DNA of 64,000 nucleotides from Stenotrophomonas maltophilia (lineage in GTDB: Bacteria > Pseudomonadota > Gammaproteobacteria > Xanthomonadales > Xanthomonadaceae). The stretch is from the NCBI RefSeq assembly GCF_003205835.1, contig NZ_CP029773.1, forward strand, positions 4,761,001-4,825,000, in the 5' to 3' direction. The notes beneath the pieces were generated by a model that saw only the letters and a list, made by a program, of their open reading frames with translations, had not been told where the DNA came from and searched no databases. Position numbers and translations under genes: made by a program. Of the stretch, positions 1 to 7,948 are shown in pieces. Position 1 is the first letter of the stretch. Each line of letters starts with the position of its first letter.

Positions 1-449
1 GCGGTCTCGGTCGGGCCCTGCCACCAGCTGCAGATTTCGCCCAGGCCGTCGATGTTCTCCGACAGCTGTTCGAACACGTGGTTGGAATCGCACTGTTCGT
101 AGACGTCGTCCGGCAGGTTCAGGCCATCCAGGTAGATGCCCAGGCCTTCGGTCACGCCGAAGCCGCGGTCGGCTTCACCCGCACCCTGCAGCTGCGAACC
201 CTTTGGTGCACCCAGCTGCTCCAGCAGATCGATCAGCTTCGGTACGCCACTCGCATCGATCAGTGCCACTTCGATATCGCCGTACTCGACCTCGCCCAGG
301 TCGGACATCGCGGTGCCGCCGCCAGTCAGCTCACCTACCTGCGCCGCCTGCAGCAGCGCATCGAGCGGATCCTCGAACAGTTCGTGGCGATGCTCCGGCT
401 GCAGCCGGGCGTTCAGCTTCACGGTGACGTGCAGCGTGGGTTCGGTCAT
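1..449 (-). CDS. Conserved hypothetical protein, 3' end outside window
   Basis: An uninterrupted minus-strand frame begins at an ATG at 449 and runs off the left edge of the window, giving the first 149 residues (starting MTEPTLHVTVKLNARLQ). Third-position GC bias and the absence of stops support coding. The protein is acidic, with a Gly-rich GELTGGGTAMSDLGEVEYGD stretch near residues 50-70, two Cys in the visible part, and a Trp pair close to the truncated end. There is no signal peptide or membrane segment in the visible part, so it is probably cytosolic. I do not recognise the family. Smaller frames on the plus strand over the same bases have poor composition and are shadows. The next gene upstream, the phosphatase-like gene, is on the same strand but is separated by a SMAG-type hairpin. 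Confidence 0.75.
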   Translation of the reverse strand, partial: MTEPTLHVTVKLNARLQPEHRHELFEDPLDALLQAAQVGELTGGGTAMSDLGEVEYGDIEVALIDASGVPKLIDLLEQLGAPKGSQLQGAGEADRGFGVTEGLGIYLDGLNLPDDVYEQCDSNHVFEQLSENIDGLGEICSWWQGPTET

Positions 450-562
450 GGAGGCGTTCCTGGAAGATGTCAGGCCCCATTGTAGAGTCGAAGGTAGCGG
501 CAGGAGCCGCTGCCAACGTCGCTTGCGACGGCCCGAAGGGTGCCGGTCAGGACGACCGGCAT

Positions 563-619
563 AGCCATGCTCGGCTGTTCTTCCAGCCAGAAGCAGCCGA
601 GCATGGGCTCGGCTCTACA
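563..619. repeat. SMAG-type inverted repeat (AGCCGAGCATG stem)
   Basis: Two inverted copies of an AGCC(G)AGCATGGCTCGGCT stem face each other across a short loop, and the right copy ends in CTAC, the complement of the GTAG head typical of SMAG repeats. It lies between two minus-strand genes and could also terminate the phosphatase-like transcript. Confidence 0.75.
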
Positions 620-627
620 ACAGCCCG

Positions 628-954
628 TCAACGCAGGAACGGCGCCACCTTGCGCTTCAGCAACTCCACCAGCACCGGGTCCATGTAGTCGTAGTCGTCA
701 GGGATATCCAGGCAGATCACCCGCTTGCCCTTCAGCCATGCCTTGTAGCGGCTGGACAACCGGTTGCGATGCGCCTTCTCCATCACAAACACCAGATCGG
801 CCCACTGCAGCAGCTCGGGGCTGAGCACTTCCTCGGCATCGGCCAACAACCCGGCTGAGGCGGTCTCGATGCCCGGCCAATCGGCGAATACCTGCTCGGC
901 CGTCGGGCTGCGCAGGCGGTTCTGGCTGCAGAGGAAGAGCACGTTGCGGGTCAT
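628..954 (-). CDS. Low-molecular-weight tyrosine phosphatase-like protein
   Basis: The 108-residue product starts MTRNVLFLCSQN and carries the P-loop CSQNRLRS at residues 9-16, which fits the CX5R(S) active site of low-molecular-weight protein tyrosine phosphatases (nucleophilic Cys, phosphate-binding Arg). A DLVFVMEK segment and a C-terminal IPDDYDYMDP stretch match the family fold; the Asp residues there are candidates for the general acid. It is shorter than the usual 140-160 residues, as in the small cytosolic phosphatase-like proteins of proteobacteria. I chose the ATG at 954 because homology begins there; a longer frame starting at 1053 would run through a dispersed palindrome and give a meaningless leader. 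Its physiological substrate cannot be told from sequence. It stands alone, divergent from the unrecognised gene at 1060. Confidence 0.8.
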   Translation of the reverse strand: MTRNVLFLCSQNRLRSPTAEQVFADWPGIETASAGLLADAEEVLSPELLQWADLVFVMEKAHRNRLSSRYKAWLKGKRVICLDIPDDYDYMDPVLVELLKRKVAPFLR

Positions 955-969
955 GCCCGCAGCCCAATC

Positions 970-1010
970 GGGGTCGGATCCCTTTTCCAACGGGAAAGGG
1001 CTCCGACCCC
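970..1010 (+). repeat. Dispersed 40-bp palindrome, copy 1
   Basis: An imperfect palindrome with arms GGGGTCGGATCCC and GGGCTCCGACCCC and a short AT-containing loop. It is one of five related copies in the window (16955, 19107, 28108, 33633). One stem position (T opposite C) is mismatched, and this mismatch recurs in most copies. It sits between the divergent genes starting at 954 and 1060. Confidence 0.85.
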
Positions 1011-1059
1011 AGGTGCTTTCAGACAAGTTGCATGGCCGGAAGACCTTCGGCAAACCATC

Positions 1060-1797
1060 ATGTGCTTTTCCACCATCCAGATGCCCATGATCACCAAGGA
1101 CGACCTGTTAACGACGTTCGCAGAGGTAGCCGAGGCCCACGGCTGCTACTTCAGCAAGTACGTAGTCGCGACCTACATGCTCTATTGCTGCATAAGGAAT
1201 GCCAAGGCGCATGACCTCGCGATCGCGTCCAAGAATGTCGATGATCCGGAATTCGCCGCCAGCGTTGTACTGAACGCGCCGCCCCGTCTTTCACACGATG
1301 GGCCAACGATCTTTGAAATTCCTTCCAACGCCTATGGGTTCACTCATGCGATGGCGGTGCCCAGCACGTATCACGGGCTTCTGAACCGGATCGAGAAGCG
1401 CACGGGTCTGTTCCTGTGCCTGCCGATCTTCCGGTGTGAGTTCAACGGCAACGAATCAGAAGATGACTTCAGGTGGTCCACACATCACATCGTTGACGTC
1501 AACAACTGGCATCGGACCAGGCAGCCGAAGATAAGCGTGTACTTCGACAATCCCCGCACTGGCGGCGGAACGGACAAGGACGGCGCCATCGTGAGCCTGG
1601 AGACATTAATTGCCGAGATCGACAACCTCAACGGCGTGGGCAACGGCTTCATTGAGATCACCAACTACCGCAGCGAGGTGATCGAGGTGCTGTCGCCGGC
1701 AGAAGGCCACTACGTGCTGATCCGCAACCGCCAGGATGAAGAAGCGATGGACCGCGCCGGGTTGGTGGCAGCCGTGGAGACATTCACCATCGGCTGA
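1060..1797 (+). CDS. Unrecognised cytosolic protein, lower GC than neighbours
   Basis: This 245-residue frame (fewer if the ATG at 1081 or 1087 is used; none of the three has a convincing ribosome-binding site) gives a soluble-looking protein without signal peptide or membrane helices. The N-terminal third has a Cys/Tyr-rich segment (YVVATYMLYCCIR). The middle has WSTHHIVDVNNWHR and a Gly-rich YFDNPRTGGGTDKDG loop. The C-terminal part is acidic. I do not recognise a family. Codon use is less GC-biased than in the flanking genes (several ATA, TTA and AAT codons), which suggests more recent acquisition. It is a single gene flanked by a dispersed palindrome upstream and a SMAG hairpin downstream. 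A role in immunity or as an effector partner is possible but nothing in the sequence proves it. Confidence 0.7.
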   Translation: MCFSTIQMPMITKDDLLTTFAEVAEAHGCYFSKYVVATYMLYCCIRNAKAHDLAIASKNVDDPEFAASVVLNAPPRLSHDGPTIFEIPSNAYGFTHAMAVPSTYHGLLNRIEKRTGLFLCLPIFRCEFNGNESEDDFRWSTHHIVDVNNWHRTRQPKISVYFDNPRTGGGTDKDGAIVSLETLIAEIDNLNGVGNGFIEITNYRSEVIEVLSPAEGHYVLIRNRQDEEAMDRAGLVAAVETFTIG

Positions 1798-1812
1798 TAG
1801 CCGACCGCTGTT

Positions 1813-1878
1813 GTAGAGCCGAGCCATGCTCGGCTGCTCTTTCCCACCAAAAGCAGCCGAGCATGGGCTCGGCTCTAC
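1813..1878. repeat. SMAG inverted pair between convergent genes
   Basis: GTAGAGCCGAGCCATGCTCGGCT is followed after about 17 bases by its near-complement ending in CTAC, giving a long stem-loop headed by GTAG on each strand. It separates the ends of the unrecognised gene (plus) and uvrD (minus), so it probably also acts as a terminator or 3'-end stabiliser for both. Confidence 0.85.
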
Positions 1879-1903
1879 AGGAATTCCCGCCCCTCGACGG
1901 TGA

Positions 1904-4096
1904 TCAGATCACCGTCAGGTTGGCGTAGGCCATCACCAGCCACTTGCTGCCGGCGTCGGCGAACTCGACCTGCACGCGGGCGTGTGCGCCGTTGCCTTCG
2001 TAGTCGGTCACCATGCCTTCGCCGAACTTGGGATGGGTGACCAGTGCGCCGAGCTTGATCGGCGGTGCCTCGATCGAGGCATGGCCCATCACCCGGCTCG
2101 CGCCCATCGAGGCCGGCCGCGAGACCTGCACCTTCGGCCGCACTTCGTGCAGCAGCTCGCGCGGGATCTCGCGCAGGAAGCGCGACGGCAGGCTGTAGTT
2201 GTCCTGGCCGTGGATGCGGCGCGATTCGGCGTAGCTCAGCACCAGTTTCTGGCGCGCGCGGGTGATGCCGACGTAGGCCAGGCGGCGCTCTTCTTCCAGC
2301 CGGCCGCTTTCCTCCAGCGAGCGTGCGCTGGGGAACAGGCCTTCTTCCAGACCGGCCAGGAGCACCAGCGGGAACTCCAGGCCCTTGGCCGAGTGCAGGG
2401 TCATCAGCTGCACGCCGTCCTCGCCCGCCTGCGCCTGGCCCTCACCGGCCTCCAGCGCGGCATAGGCCAGGAACGCGACCAGCTCGTCCATGTCCTCGCC
2501 CACTTCCTCGATGTCGTCGGCGCGGCGCACGAAGCGCGAGGCCACCGAGACCAGTTCATCGAGGTTGTCGGTGCGCGATTCCGAGTCCAGCGCGTTGCGG
2601 CTTTCCTTGCTCCAGTGCTCGCGCAGCTGCGAGCGCGCCAGCACGTGGTCCACGCGCTCGGCCAGGGTCATGTGCAGGGTCTGCGCCTGCAGCTCGTTGA
2701 CCAGCACCAGGAAGCCGGCCAGCGCATTGCGCGCACGTGCGGCCAGCGCGCTGCCCTGGGTGACCAGCATGGTCGCTTCCCACAGCGAAATACCCTGCGC
2801 GCGCGCCTCGCGGCGCACTTCGTCCAGCGTGCGGTCGCCGATACCACGCGTCGGCGTGTTGACCGCGCGCTCGAACGCCGCGTCATCGTTGCGGTTGGAC
2901 AGCAGGCGCAGGTAGGCCAGCGCGTCCTTGATTTCGGCACGCTCGAAGAAGCGCATGCCGCCGTACACGCGGTACGGCACCTGTTCGCTCAGCAGCGCTT
3001 CTTCCAGCGCGCGCGACTGCGCGTTGCTGCGGTAGAGCACGGCCACTTCGGTGTAGCTGCCACCGTCACGCACCCATTGGCGAGCACGCTCGACGATGTA
3101 GCGCGCCTCGTCCATCTCGTTGTAGGCGGCGTACAGGTCGATCGGCTCGCCGTCGCCGCTGTCGGTCCACAGCTGCTTGCCGATGCGGTCGGGGTTGTGC
3201 GCGATCACCGCGTTGGCGGCGCCGAGGATGTTGGCGGTGGAGCGGTAGTTCTGTTCCAGGCGGATGGTCTGCGCGCCCGGGAAGTCGCGCAGGAAGCCCT
3301 GCACGTTCTCGACCTTGGCACCGCGCCAGCCGTAGATGGCCTGGTCATCGTCGCCGACCACGAACACGTGGCCGGAATCGCCGGCCAGCACGCGCACGAA
3401 GGCGTACTGGATGGCGTTGGTGTCCTGGAACTCGTCCACCAGGATTTCGCGGAAACGGGCGCGGTAGTGCGCCAACAGGGCCGGGTTGTCGCGCAGCAGT
3501 TCGTGCGCGCGCAGCAGCAGCTCGGCGAAGTCGACCAGGCCGGCGCGGTCGCAGCGTGCCTGGTACTCGATGTAGGCCTGGCGCATGGTTTCCAGCCACG
3601 CGTCGTGCGGCTCGGGCTGGATGTGCTGCGGGCGGCGGCCTTCGTCCTTCTGCGCGTTGATCCACCACGCGATCTGCTTGGCCGGGTACTTGCCGTCGTC
3701 CAGTTCCAGCGCCTGCACCACGCGCTTGACCAGCCGCAGCTGGTCGTCCGAATCCATCACCTGGAAGCCTTCCGGCAGCTTCGCGTCCTGCCAGTGCAGG
3801 CGCAGCAGGCGGTTGGCCAGGCCGTGGAAGGTGCCGATCCACATGCCGCGGCTGCCATTGGGCAGCTGTGCGTCGATGCGGTGGCGCATTTCGCCGGCCG
3901 CCTTGTTGGTGAAGGTCACCGCGAAAATGCCGTGGGTCGGCACGCCATCGACTTCATGCAGCCAGGCGATGCGGTGGGTGAGTACGCGGGTCTTGCCGGA
4001 ACCGGCACCGGCCAGCACCAGGTGGTGGCCGGGGGGAGCGGAGACGGCTTCGCGCTGGGCCGGGTTCAGGCCATCAAGCAGGTGGGAGACATCCAT
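1904..4096 (-). CDS. uvrD: ATP-dependent DNA helicase II UvrD
   Basis: The 730-residue product is a superfamily 1A 3'-5' DNA helicase acting in nucleotide excision repair and methyl-directed mismatch repair. Visible motifs in order are the Walker A AGAGSGKT (residues 29-36), VDEFQDT (motif II), DDQAIYGWRGA (motif III), TLHSAKGLEF (motif V) and YVGITRARQ (motif VI). The C-terminus carries the KFGEGMVTDYEG-type Tudor-like segment seen in PcrA/UvrD. The length matches the family. It lies 9 bp downstream of the FAD-dependent oxidoreductase gene on the same strand, so the two are probably cotranscribed although no shared function is evident. UvrD is favoured over Rep because of the C-terminal domain and overall length. 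Confidence 0.97.
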   Translation of the reverse strand: MDVSHLLDGLNPAQREAVSAPPGHHLVLAGAGSGKTRVLTHRIAWLHEVDGVPTHGIFAVTFTNKAAGEMRHRIDAQLPNGSRGMWIGTFHGLANRLLRLHWQDAKLPEGFQVMDSDDQLRLVKRVVQALELDDGKYPAKQIAWWINAQKDEGRRPQHIQPEPHDAWLETMRQAYIEYQARCDRAGLVDFAELLLRAHELLRDNPALLAHYRARFREILVDEFQDTNAIQYAFVRVLAGDSGHVFVVGDDDQAIYGWRGAKVENVQGFLRDFPGAQTIRLEQNYRSTANILGAANAVIAHNPDRIGKQLWTDSGDGEPIDLYAAYNEMDEARYIVERARQWVRDGGSYTEVAVLYRSNAQSRALEEALLSEQVPYRVYGGMRFFERAEIKDALAYLRLLSNRNDDAAFERAVNTPTRGIGDRTLDEVRREARAQGISLWEATMLVTQGSALAARARNALAGFLVLVNELQAQTLHMTLAERVDHVLARSQLREHWSKESRNALDSESRTDNLDELVSVASRFVRRADDIEEVGEDMDELVAFLAYAALEAGEGQAQAGEDGVQLMTLHSAKGLEFPLVLLAGLEEGLFPSARSLEESGRLEEERRLAYVGITRARQKLVLSYAESRRIHGQDNYSLPSRFLREIPRELLHEVRPKVQVSRPASMGASRVMGHASIEAPPIKLGALVTHPKFGEGMVTDYEGNGAHARVQVEFADAGSKWLVMAYANLTVI

Positions 4097-4105
4097 GCCC
4101 CCATT

Positions 4106-5509
4106 TTACGGCATCGCCGTCGCGGCTCCTGCGACCACCTGGGTTGCCAGTGCGTGCGCCTGCTGACGCAGTTCAGGCACCGCCAGGCTTTCCCACAGGC
4201 TGCCGATGCGCAGGCTGCCGAGCACGCCCAGCCGTGCCTGCGGCTGGCCACCGGCGGCACACAGGCGATCGCCCGGCACCGTGCTGTCCAGGCCCAGCCC
4301 GTGCGGGCCGGGGCGCGCCAATCCATCAGCCTGCAGCTGCTGCAGCAACGGATTGCGCAGCGCGCTGGCACGGGTTTCCACGCCGGTGGCGTTGATCACC
4401 CCGCTGATCGTCCACTGCTGTTCATTGCCGGTGGCATCGCGACCAGAGAGCCGCAGGGCATCGCCTTCGCGGCCGACGCGTTGCAGGCGGGACCGGTGAA
4501 TACACAGTTGGCCGCTGTCCTGCAGCGTCTGCAGCTGCGCATCCACCTCTTCGGCGATGCGGTGGCGATGCACGTCCCAATAGCGCACCACATGGCGCAG
4601 GAAGCGGCGCTGGTCGGCCTCATCGAGGCTGCACCACAGCGCCTGCCCGTGCGGGCGGATGCGGTCCATCACGCCCTGCCACGGCAGGCCATCGGCCTGC
4701 GCCTGGCGTGCGAACCCGCGCAATGCGTGCAGGCGCTGGCGCAGGTTCATCGGCAGCAACGTGGCCGGGTCGAAGCTGGGCAGGCCACCATGCGCGTGCG
4801 GCAACGGCAGCAGGCCATGGCGCGAGATCACATGCAGCGGGCCGGTGTGGCCGGCAGCGACCAGCGCCAGCACGGTGTCGGCCATGCTCAGGCCGGAACC
4901 GACAATGGCCACGGCCTGCTCACCGGCCAGGGTGCGTACGCCGTCGTAGTCCCAGGCCTCGATCACGTCATCCGCAGGCAGCGCATCAGCACCGGCCACC
5001 GGCAGCGGGCGCATGCTGTTGCCGGTAGCCAGCACCGCCTGTGCGGCGTGCAGCGTCTGGCCATCGCCCAGCTGCAGCCGGTAACCGTGGTCATCCGGCT
5101 GCAGGCCCAGCACCGGCTGCGCGATCACCTGCAGCTGCGCCGGGCTGGCTGTGGCGGCGTCCTGCAGGCGCTGCTGCAGGTAGGCCGCGAAGTAGTGGCG
5201 GCACACGTACCGCTCGCCCAGCACCTCGCGCGCCTCGCCCGGGTAGGCGTTGGCGGCCATCAGGTAGTCGAGGAAATCGCCGGGCTGGTCGGCAAACGCA
5301 CTCATCTTCGCCGCCGGCACGTTCAGCAGATGCTCCGGCCACGGCGTGGCATAGGCGATGCCCTGGGCCAGCTGCGAAGCCGGCTCGAAGATGGCCAGCG
5401 CCAGCGGCGCATGGGCCTGGCGCAGTACCTGGATCGCCACCAGCACCCCGGCCGCACCACCACCGATGATTGCCAGGTCCAGTTCGCCAATACGCGGTGA
5501 ATCAGTCAT
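4106..5509 (-). CDS. FAD/NAD(P)-binding oxidoreductase (NAD_binding_9 type)
   Basis: The 467-residue product begins with a Rossmann dinucleotide-binding segment, DLAIIGGGAAG (residues 11-21), followed by FEPASQLAQGIAYATPWPEHLLNVPA. This is the pattern of the COG4529-like FAD-NAD(P)-binding family. A second glycine-rich segment, AIVGSGLSMADTVLAL, is compatible with NAD(P) binding, and GVINATGVE near the end is the usual ATG motif of this fold. No membrane anchor or signal is seen. The substrate is unknown; related proteins are often annotated only as uncharacterised NAD(P)-binding proteins. I placed the start at ATG 5509 rather than 5527 because MTDSPRIGELDL leads directly into the Rossmann strand. 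It precedes uvrD by 9 bp. Confidence 0.85.
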   Translation of the reverse strand: MTDSPRIGELDLAIIGGGAAGVLVAIQVLRQAHAPLALAIFEPASQLAQGIAYATPWPEHLLNVPAAKMSAFADQPGDFLDYLMAANAYPGEAREVLGERYVCRHYFAAYLQQRLQDAATASPAQLQVIAQPVLGLQPDDHGYRLQLGDGQTLHAAQAVLATGNSMRPLPVAGADALPADDVIEAWDYDGVRTLAGEQAVAIVGSGLSMADTVLALVAAGHTGPLHVISRHGLLPLPHAHGGLPSFDPATLLPMNLRQRLHALRGFARQAQADGLPWQGVMDRIRPHGQALWCSLDEADQRRFLRHVVRYWDVHRHRIAEEVDAQLQTLQDSGQLCIHRSRLQRVGREGDALRLSGRDATGNEQQWTISGVINATGVETRASALRNPLLQQLQADGLARPGPHGLGLDSTVPGDRLCAAGGQPQARLGVLGSLRIGSLWESLAVPELRQQAHALATQVVAGAATAMP

Positions 5510-5572
5510 GTGCCGATTGTAGGCCATCGGCGATGACAGGCCGGATTGCCGAAATGGGCGGCCGGCATTGCC

Positions 5573-6991
5573 TTACATCAACGCATCGGCCAGCCGTGCG
5601 ATGCCTTCGCGGCTGCGCCGCCACGTGGGGCGGCTGCGCCACTGCTGCAGGTCCAGCTGCCGCGACTCACGCAGATAGCCGTCCTCGATCGCGCACAACT
5701 GCTGGACCAACACGCGGTCGTAGCAGATCAGGCCGATTTCGGCATTCAGCGCGAACGAGCGGATATCCATGTTGATCGAGCCGAGCACGGCGATGTCCTC
5801 GTCCACGCTCATGTGCTTGGCGTGCAGGAACTGCGGTTCGTACAGGGCGATCCGCACGCCACAGCGCAGCAGCTCGTCGTAGTACGCCTCCTGCGCCCAC
5901 GAGGTCAGCCGCTGGTTGTTGCTGGCCGACAGGATCAGCTGCACGTCCACGCCGGACAACGCCGCGATGCGCAGCGCGCTCAGCGTGGCTTCGTCGGGCA
6001 CGAAGTACGGGGTGACCATCACCAGCCGGCGCCGCGCCAGGTGGATCAGTGCCGCCACCGCATCACGTGCGTTGCTGTACGGATAGGCAGGGCCGCTGGG
6101 CAACAGCTGGGTGGCGATGTCATCGCTGCACTCGGGCACATCGGCGATCACGTCCAGGCGCTGGCCGGTTTCCATGTACCAGTCGCTGGCGAACACCGCT
6201 TCCAGGTGCGCCACCGCCGGGCCACGCACGCGCGCCACCAGTTCGCGGTTCGGGTGGCCGGGCACGAACCCGGGGCCGGCCAGGTTCTGCGAACCGACGT
6301 AGGCCACTTCGTTGTCGATCACCGCGATCTTGCGGTGGTTGCGCAGGTCCATGCGCCCGCTGCGCCGCCAGCGCAGGCCACCGGGCAGCATCGCGCGCAC
6401 TTCGATGTCGCGCGCTTCCAGGCGCTTGCGATAGGCGCGCAGGCCGCGCTTGGCACCCACCGCGTCGAGCAGCACGCGGCACTGCACGCCACGCGCGGCG
6501 GCACGCTGCAGCGCCTCGACCACCGCCTCGCCCACCGCGTCGTCGAACATCAGGTAGTACAGCAGGTGCACGCGGTCTTCGGCCTGGTCGATGTCGGCGA
6601 TCAGCGTGTGCAACGATTCGTCGTAGTCGGTCAACAGGTCCACCGCGTTGCCGTGCACCGGCATGAAGTCGCCCTGGCGCTGCACCAGCGGCACGATCTC
6701 GGCGCTGGCGGTGTCCGGCTGCGGGGCCCAGCGCAGGCGATGCTGCAGTGCCTGTTCCTCGCGGATCACCTGCGAGGCCTCGGCCTGGCGGCGGATGCGC
6801 TCACGCGACAGCCACGGGTGGCCGAACAGCAGGTACAGCGGCAGGCCCAGCAGCGGCACGAAGCCGACCAGCAGCAGCCAGCTGCGCGCCGCCCCCGGCG
6901 TGGTGCGGGTGGGAATCCAGCACAGCGCGACCAGCCGGATCAGCCAGTCGATCAGCAGCAGGTAGGAACCCAGCAACCACTCGAACAGCAT
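5573..6991 (-). CDS. cls: Cardiolipin synthase
   Basis: The 472-residue product (start ATG 6991) has two N-terminal membrane helices (about residues 4-27 and 37-57) followed by two phospholipase-D HKD motifs: HRKIAVID at 219-226, followed by VGSQN, and HAKHMSVD at 390-397, followed by LGSIN. This is the architecture of ClsA-type enzymes, which join two phosphatidylglycerol molecules (or phosphatidylglycerol and another phospholipid) into cardiolipin at the inner membrane. Length and domain order are normal. A longer frame to 7240 reads through a cluster of repeat hairpins and is not a plausible N-terminus. The gene is followed by the FAD oxidoreductase gene on the same strand, with a gap of about 60 bp. 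Confidence 0.95.
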   Translation of the reverse strand: MLFEWLLGSYLLLIDWLIRLVALCWIPTRTTPGAARSWLLLVGFVPLLGLPLYLLFGHPWLSRERIRRQAEASQVIREEQALQHRLRWAPQPDTASAEIVPLVQRQGDFMPVHGNAVDLLTDYDESLHTLIADIDQAEDRVHLLYYLMFDDAVGEAVVEALQRAAARGVQCRVLLDAVGAKRGLRAYRKRLEARDIEVRAMLPGGLRWRRSGRMDLRNHRKIAVIDNEVAYVGSQNLAGPGFVPGHPNRELVARVRGPAVAHLEAVFASDWYMETGQRLDVIADVPECSDDIATQLLPSGPAYPYSNARDAVAALIHLARRRLVMVTPYFVPDEATLSALRIAALSGVDVQLILSASNNQRLTSWAQEAYYDELLRCGVRIALYEPQFLHAKHMSVDEDIAVLGSINMDIRSFALNAEIGLICYDRVLVQQLCAIEDGYLRESRQLDLQQWRSRPTWRRSREGIARLADALM

Positions 6992-7038
6992 CGCGTCGCC
7001 CGTCGGGAGGTGATGGGCCATTCTGCCCAGCGGGGTGT

Positions 7039-7178
7039 GTAGAGTCGAGCCGCGCTCGACTGCTTTGAAGCCGTGTGCCAACCAAGGTTGGCACCTACCG
7101 GGTGAAGGGACAGCGTGTCGACCAAGGTCGACACCTACCGGGGGCGGGACAAGTTGCCAACCAAGGTTGGCACCCACC
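7039..7178. repeat. Cluster of four SMAG-like hairpins with different stems
   Basis: Four consecutive short palindromes lie in 140 bp: a GTAG-headed GAGTCGAGC stem at 7039, then GCCAACCAAGGTTGGC, GTCGACCAAGGTCGAC and again GCCAACCAAGGTTGGC. The second and third are followed by CACCTACC and the fourth by CACCCACC, the complement of the GTAGGTG/GTGGGTG head. They fill the space between rpmG and cls. Confidence 0.8.
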
Positions 7179-7196
7179 ATCTGGATGCCAGGCATG

Positions 7197-7222
7197 AAAA
7201 AACCCGCCACAAGGGCGGGTTT
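7197..7222 (-). terminator. Rho-independent terminator of rpmB-rpmG
   Basis: On the minus strand an 8-bp stem, AACCCGCC/GGCGGGTT, with a short loop is followed by a run of six T, about 30 bases after the rpmG stop codon. The form is standard for intrinsic termination. Confidence 0.9.
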
Positions 7223-7250
7223 CTTCGCGGGGATCAGCAATCCTTGCGGA

Positions 7251-7415
7251 TTACTTGATCTTGCCTTCCTTGTACAGGACGTGCTTGCGCACGACCGGAT
7301 CGTACTTCAGGAATTCCATCTTCCCCGGGGTGTTCTTCTTGTTCTTGTCGGTCGTGTAGAAGTGGCCGGTACCGGCCGAGGAAATCATACGGACCTTATC
7401 GCGCTTGCCTGCCAT
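7251..7415 (-). CDS. rpmG: 50S ribosomal protein L33
   Basis: A 54-residue basic protein, MAGKRDKVRMISSAGTGHFY at its start and HVLYKEGKIK at its end, matching L33 over its full length. It has no cysteines, so it is the zinc-independent (C-minus) form. It is 13 bp downstream of rpmB, the conserved rpmB-rpmG order, and is followed by an intrinsic terminator. Confidence 0.97.
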   Translation of the reverse strand: MAGKRDKVRMISSAGTGHFYTTDKNKKNTPGKMEFLKYDPVVRKHVLYKEGKIK

Positions 7416-7428
7416 GATGCTTTACTCC

Positions 7429-7665
7429 TCAGACCTTTTCGCCGCGCGCACGCAGCTCAGCCAGAACGGAATCAATGCCGTTCTTGTCGATGGTGCGCAG
7501 TGCATGCGCGGAAACACGAAGCTTGACCCAGCGGTTCTCGCTGGCCACCCAGAAACGGCGCTCGTGCAGATTCGGCAGGAAACGACGACGGGTCTTGTTG
7601 TTGGCGTGCGAGACGTTGTTACCCGTCTGCACTCGCTTGCCGGAAACCTGGCATACGCGGGACAT
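7429..7665 (-). CDS. rpmB: 50S ribosomal protein L28
   Basis: The 78-residue product starts MSRVCQVSGKRVQTGNNVSH and continues with the NNKTRRRFLPNL segment diagnostic of L28. It contains one cysteine only, so the four-Cys zinc form is absent. It is the first gene of the rpmB-rpmG pair. The roughly 280-bp space upstream holds its promoter region (no confident -35/-10 could be assigned) and a SMAG hairpin. Confidence 0.97.
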   Translation of the reverse strand: MSRVCQVSGKRVQTGNNVSHANNKTRRRFLPNLHERRFWVASENRWVKLRVSAHALRTIDKNGIDSVLAELRARGEKV

Positions 7666-7902
7666 TGCGCACCTCGATAGTAGTAGTTGTCAGCCCGTAG
7701 CCCGGGAGACGGCGGCCTCGATGGTTGCCCACCACACGTCAAGAGAATCAAAGGGTTACGCTGGCGTTGGGCGGCCGGGGACGTGTTCCCGGGGGCGCCG
7801 CCCGGTAGAAAACCGGACACAGCGAGCCGCGCATTATGCACGGGTTCAAGCACTTGCGCAAGTTACCCACAGGCTGGGGCTGAACGCGACGGCCGCCTTC
7901 CT

Positions 7903-7930
7903 GTGGAGCCGAGCGTGGGCTCGGCTCTAC
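7903..7930. repeat. Single SMAG hairpin
   Basis: A GAGCCGAGCGTGGGCTCGGCTC stem ends in CTAC. It lies just beyond the 3' end of the exonuclease gene (stop at 7949, minus strand) and could serve as its 3' terminator structure. Confidence 0.75.
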
Positions 7931-7948
7931 ACAAGCGGCCGGGCCGGC

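Noticed and set aside
1982..5500. A very long open frame (about 1170 codons) on the plus strand opposite uvrD and the oxidoreductase gene
   Set aside because: It is antisense to two clear genes; the product is full of His, Arg and Gln with no domain. Long antisense frames are normal in DNA with this GC content.
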